64,000 bases of DNA. It comes from VAZQ01 sp963816745. Lineage in GTDB: Bacteria > Pseudomonadota > Alphaproteobacteria > Rhizobiales > Xanthobacteraceae. Below are positions 62,890 to 64,000 of the stretch, piece after piece (within the stretch, counting starts at the first letter, position 1; every line of letters starts with the position of its first letter). The notes under the pieces were generated by a model that searched no databases, was not told the origin of the DNA, and saw nothing but the letters and a program-made list of their open reading frames with translations. The position numbers and the translations under genes are program-made. The stretch lies in the NCBI GenBank assembly GCA_963816745.1, contig CAWFLQ010000013.1, positions 496,001-560,000 on the forward strand, in the 5' to 3' direction.

Positions 62890-64000
62890 CAGTACGCGTT
62901 CTCGGTCTTGGCGAGCGCGAGCGGCGTCTTCGCCAGGATGTAGAGGTCGAACAGCACCGACCAGTTCTCGATGTAGTAGAGGTCGTGCTCGACGCGGCGC
63001 TGGATCTTCTCGTCGGTGTCGGTCTCGCCGCGCCAGCCGTTGATCTGCGCCCAGCCGGTGATGCCGGGCTTGACGCGGTGGCGGGCGAAATAGCCGTCGA
63101 CCGCCTCGTCGTAGAGCCGGTTCGTCGGCCTTGGCGTGCACCGCGTGCGGGCGCGGGCCGACCAGCGACAGGTTGCCCTTGAACACGACGTTGAAGAGCT
63201 GCGGCAGCTCGTCGATGCGAGGTCTTGCGGATGAAGGCGCCGACCCGGGTGACGCGCGGATCGCCCTTCTGCACCAGCTTCGAGGCGGTGGCGTCGCACT
63301 GGTCGACATACATCGAGCGGAACTTGTAGACCTCGATCAGCTCGTTGTTGAAGCCGTAGCGCTTCTGCTTGAAGAACACCGGCCCGCGGCTGTCGAGCTT
63401 GATCGCGATCGCGGTGAGCAGCATCAGCGGCGCGGCGGCGATGCAGCACGAGGCTGCCGACGATCTTGTCGAACAGCCATTTCATCACCACGTCCCAGTC
63501 GGTGATCGGCTTGTCGAACACGTCGAGCACCGGGACGTTGCCGATATAGGAATAGGCGCGCGGGCGGAACCGCAGCTTGTTGGAATGCGCCGACGAGCCG
63601 GATGTCGACCGGCAGCACCCACAGCTTCTTCAGCATCTGCAGGATGCGGCTCTCGGCCGAGATCGGCAGCGAGAAGATCACGAGATCGATGCGGGTGCGG
63701 CGCGCGAATTCGACGAGGTCGTCGACGGTGCCGAGCTTCTGGCGGTCCGGCGACGTCGGTCGGCGCGCGATCGTCGCCGCGGTCGTCGAACACGCCGAGG
63801 ACGCGCACGTCGGAGTCGCGCTGCGCGGCGAGCGACTTGATCAGCGCCTCGCCGCGCTCGTCGGCGCCGACCACGACGGTGCGGCGGTCGAGCCGGCCCT
63901 CGCCGCGTCCAGCGGCGCACCAGCAGGAACAGCGCGCGTCGGAACGCCGAGCAGCGTCACCAGGCCGACGACGTAGAAGGTGCCGAGCCAGACGCGCGAG
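62889..64000 (-). CDS. undecaprenyl-phosphate glycosyl-1-phosphate transferase (WcaJ/ExoY type), partial, frameshifted
   Basis: The polyisoprenyl-phosphate hexose-1-phosphate transferase that starts exopolysaccharide repeat-unit assembly. The C-terminal catalytic domain is clear although broken across frames: IAIKLDSRGPVFFKQKRYGFNNE, VYKFRSMYVD, RVTRVGAFIRKT, ARHRVKPGITGWAQINGWRGETDT and IENWSVLFDLYILAKTPLAL. A CoA-binding-like middle part (DERGEALIKSLAAQRDSDVRVLGVFDDR) and the start lie toward or beyond the window's right edge. Breaks occur about every 100 bp. Confidence 0.85.

Noticed and set aside
1..64000. CRISPR arrays, rRNA genes, complete insertion sequences or prophage
   Set aside because: No regularly spaced repeats, rRNA sequence, transposase, integrase or phage structural genes seen; only short palindromes and small duplications.

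Overview
The window is high-GC DNA (roughly two thirds G+C) from an alphaproteobacterium of the Hyphomicrobiales (Rhizobiales), most like the Bradyrhizobium/Xanthobacteraceae group. This rests on an LdtR-type MarR regulator, a Mg-type HemB, a Mur/Fur-like box in front of sitABCD, the gene order bamE / cytochrome-bc1 chaperone / yceD-plsX-fabH-ihfA-merR, several orphan tripartite-tricarboxylate (Bug) binding proteins, and short intergenic palindromes of a kind common in that group.

Layout. 1-6.8 kb: edge fragment of a RibD-C/DHFR-like reductase, a CPA2 antiporter with a UspA-like tail, and a manganese/zinc ABC transporter (sitABCD). 6.8-18.2 kb: GDSL autotransporter esterase, leucyl/arginyl-protein transferase, RDD protein, threonine ammonia-lyase, a large patatin-like protein, an SDR, a Tat-exported thioredoxin-fold protein, an amidohydrolase, and a YIP1-like/signal peptidase I fusion lacking both catalytic residues. 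18.3-26.2 kb: hemB, a valine-catabolism set (isobutyryl-CoA dehydrogenase, 3-hydroxyisobutyryl-CoA hydrolase, 3-hydroxyisobutyrate dehydrogenase) with a Rieske-flavoprotein reductase inside it, and ldtR. 26.3-30.2 kb: a catabolic module (Bug protein, two amidohydrolases, Rieske ferredoxin). 30.4-44.7 kb: glyA-nrdR-ribD-ribE-ribH-nusB-thiL, normally close together, here split by about 6.6 kb of accessory DNA after nrdR (including a duplicated nrdR 3' end) and by about 1.9 kb after nusB (two small secreted proteins and a P450). 44.8-52.4 kb: an LldD-like dehydrogenase, MFS transporter, AraC regulator, H+-pyrophosphatase and another Bug protein. 52.4-57.1 kb: the lipid/envelope housekeeping block. 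57.3-60.0 kb: a Tat-exported thiamine-diphosphate enzyme between two small c-type cytochromes, the best candidate for an undescribed system. 60.2-64 kb: two zinc-ribbon paralogues, tRNA-Pro(GGG), an O-antigen-ligase-like protein and a glycosyl-phosphate transferase cut by the window edge.

Quality warning. About forty single-base frameshifts interrupt otherwise conserved genes, including several normally essential ones (hemB, ribD, ribE, ribH, nusB, thiL). They cluster at 39.1-45.5 kb and 61.6-64 kb and are rare at 46-61 kb. The simplest reading is consensus indel error in a draft or metagenome contig, so I annotate these as single CDS spans with frameshift notes. Frameshift positions are approximate.
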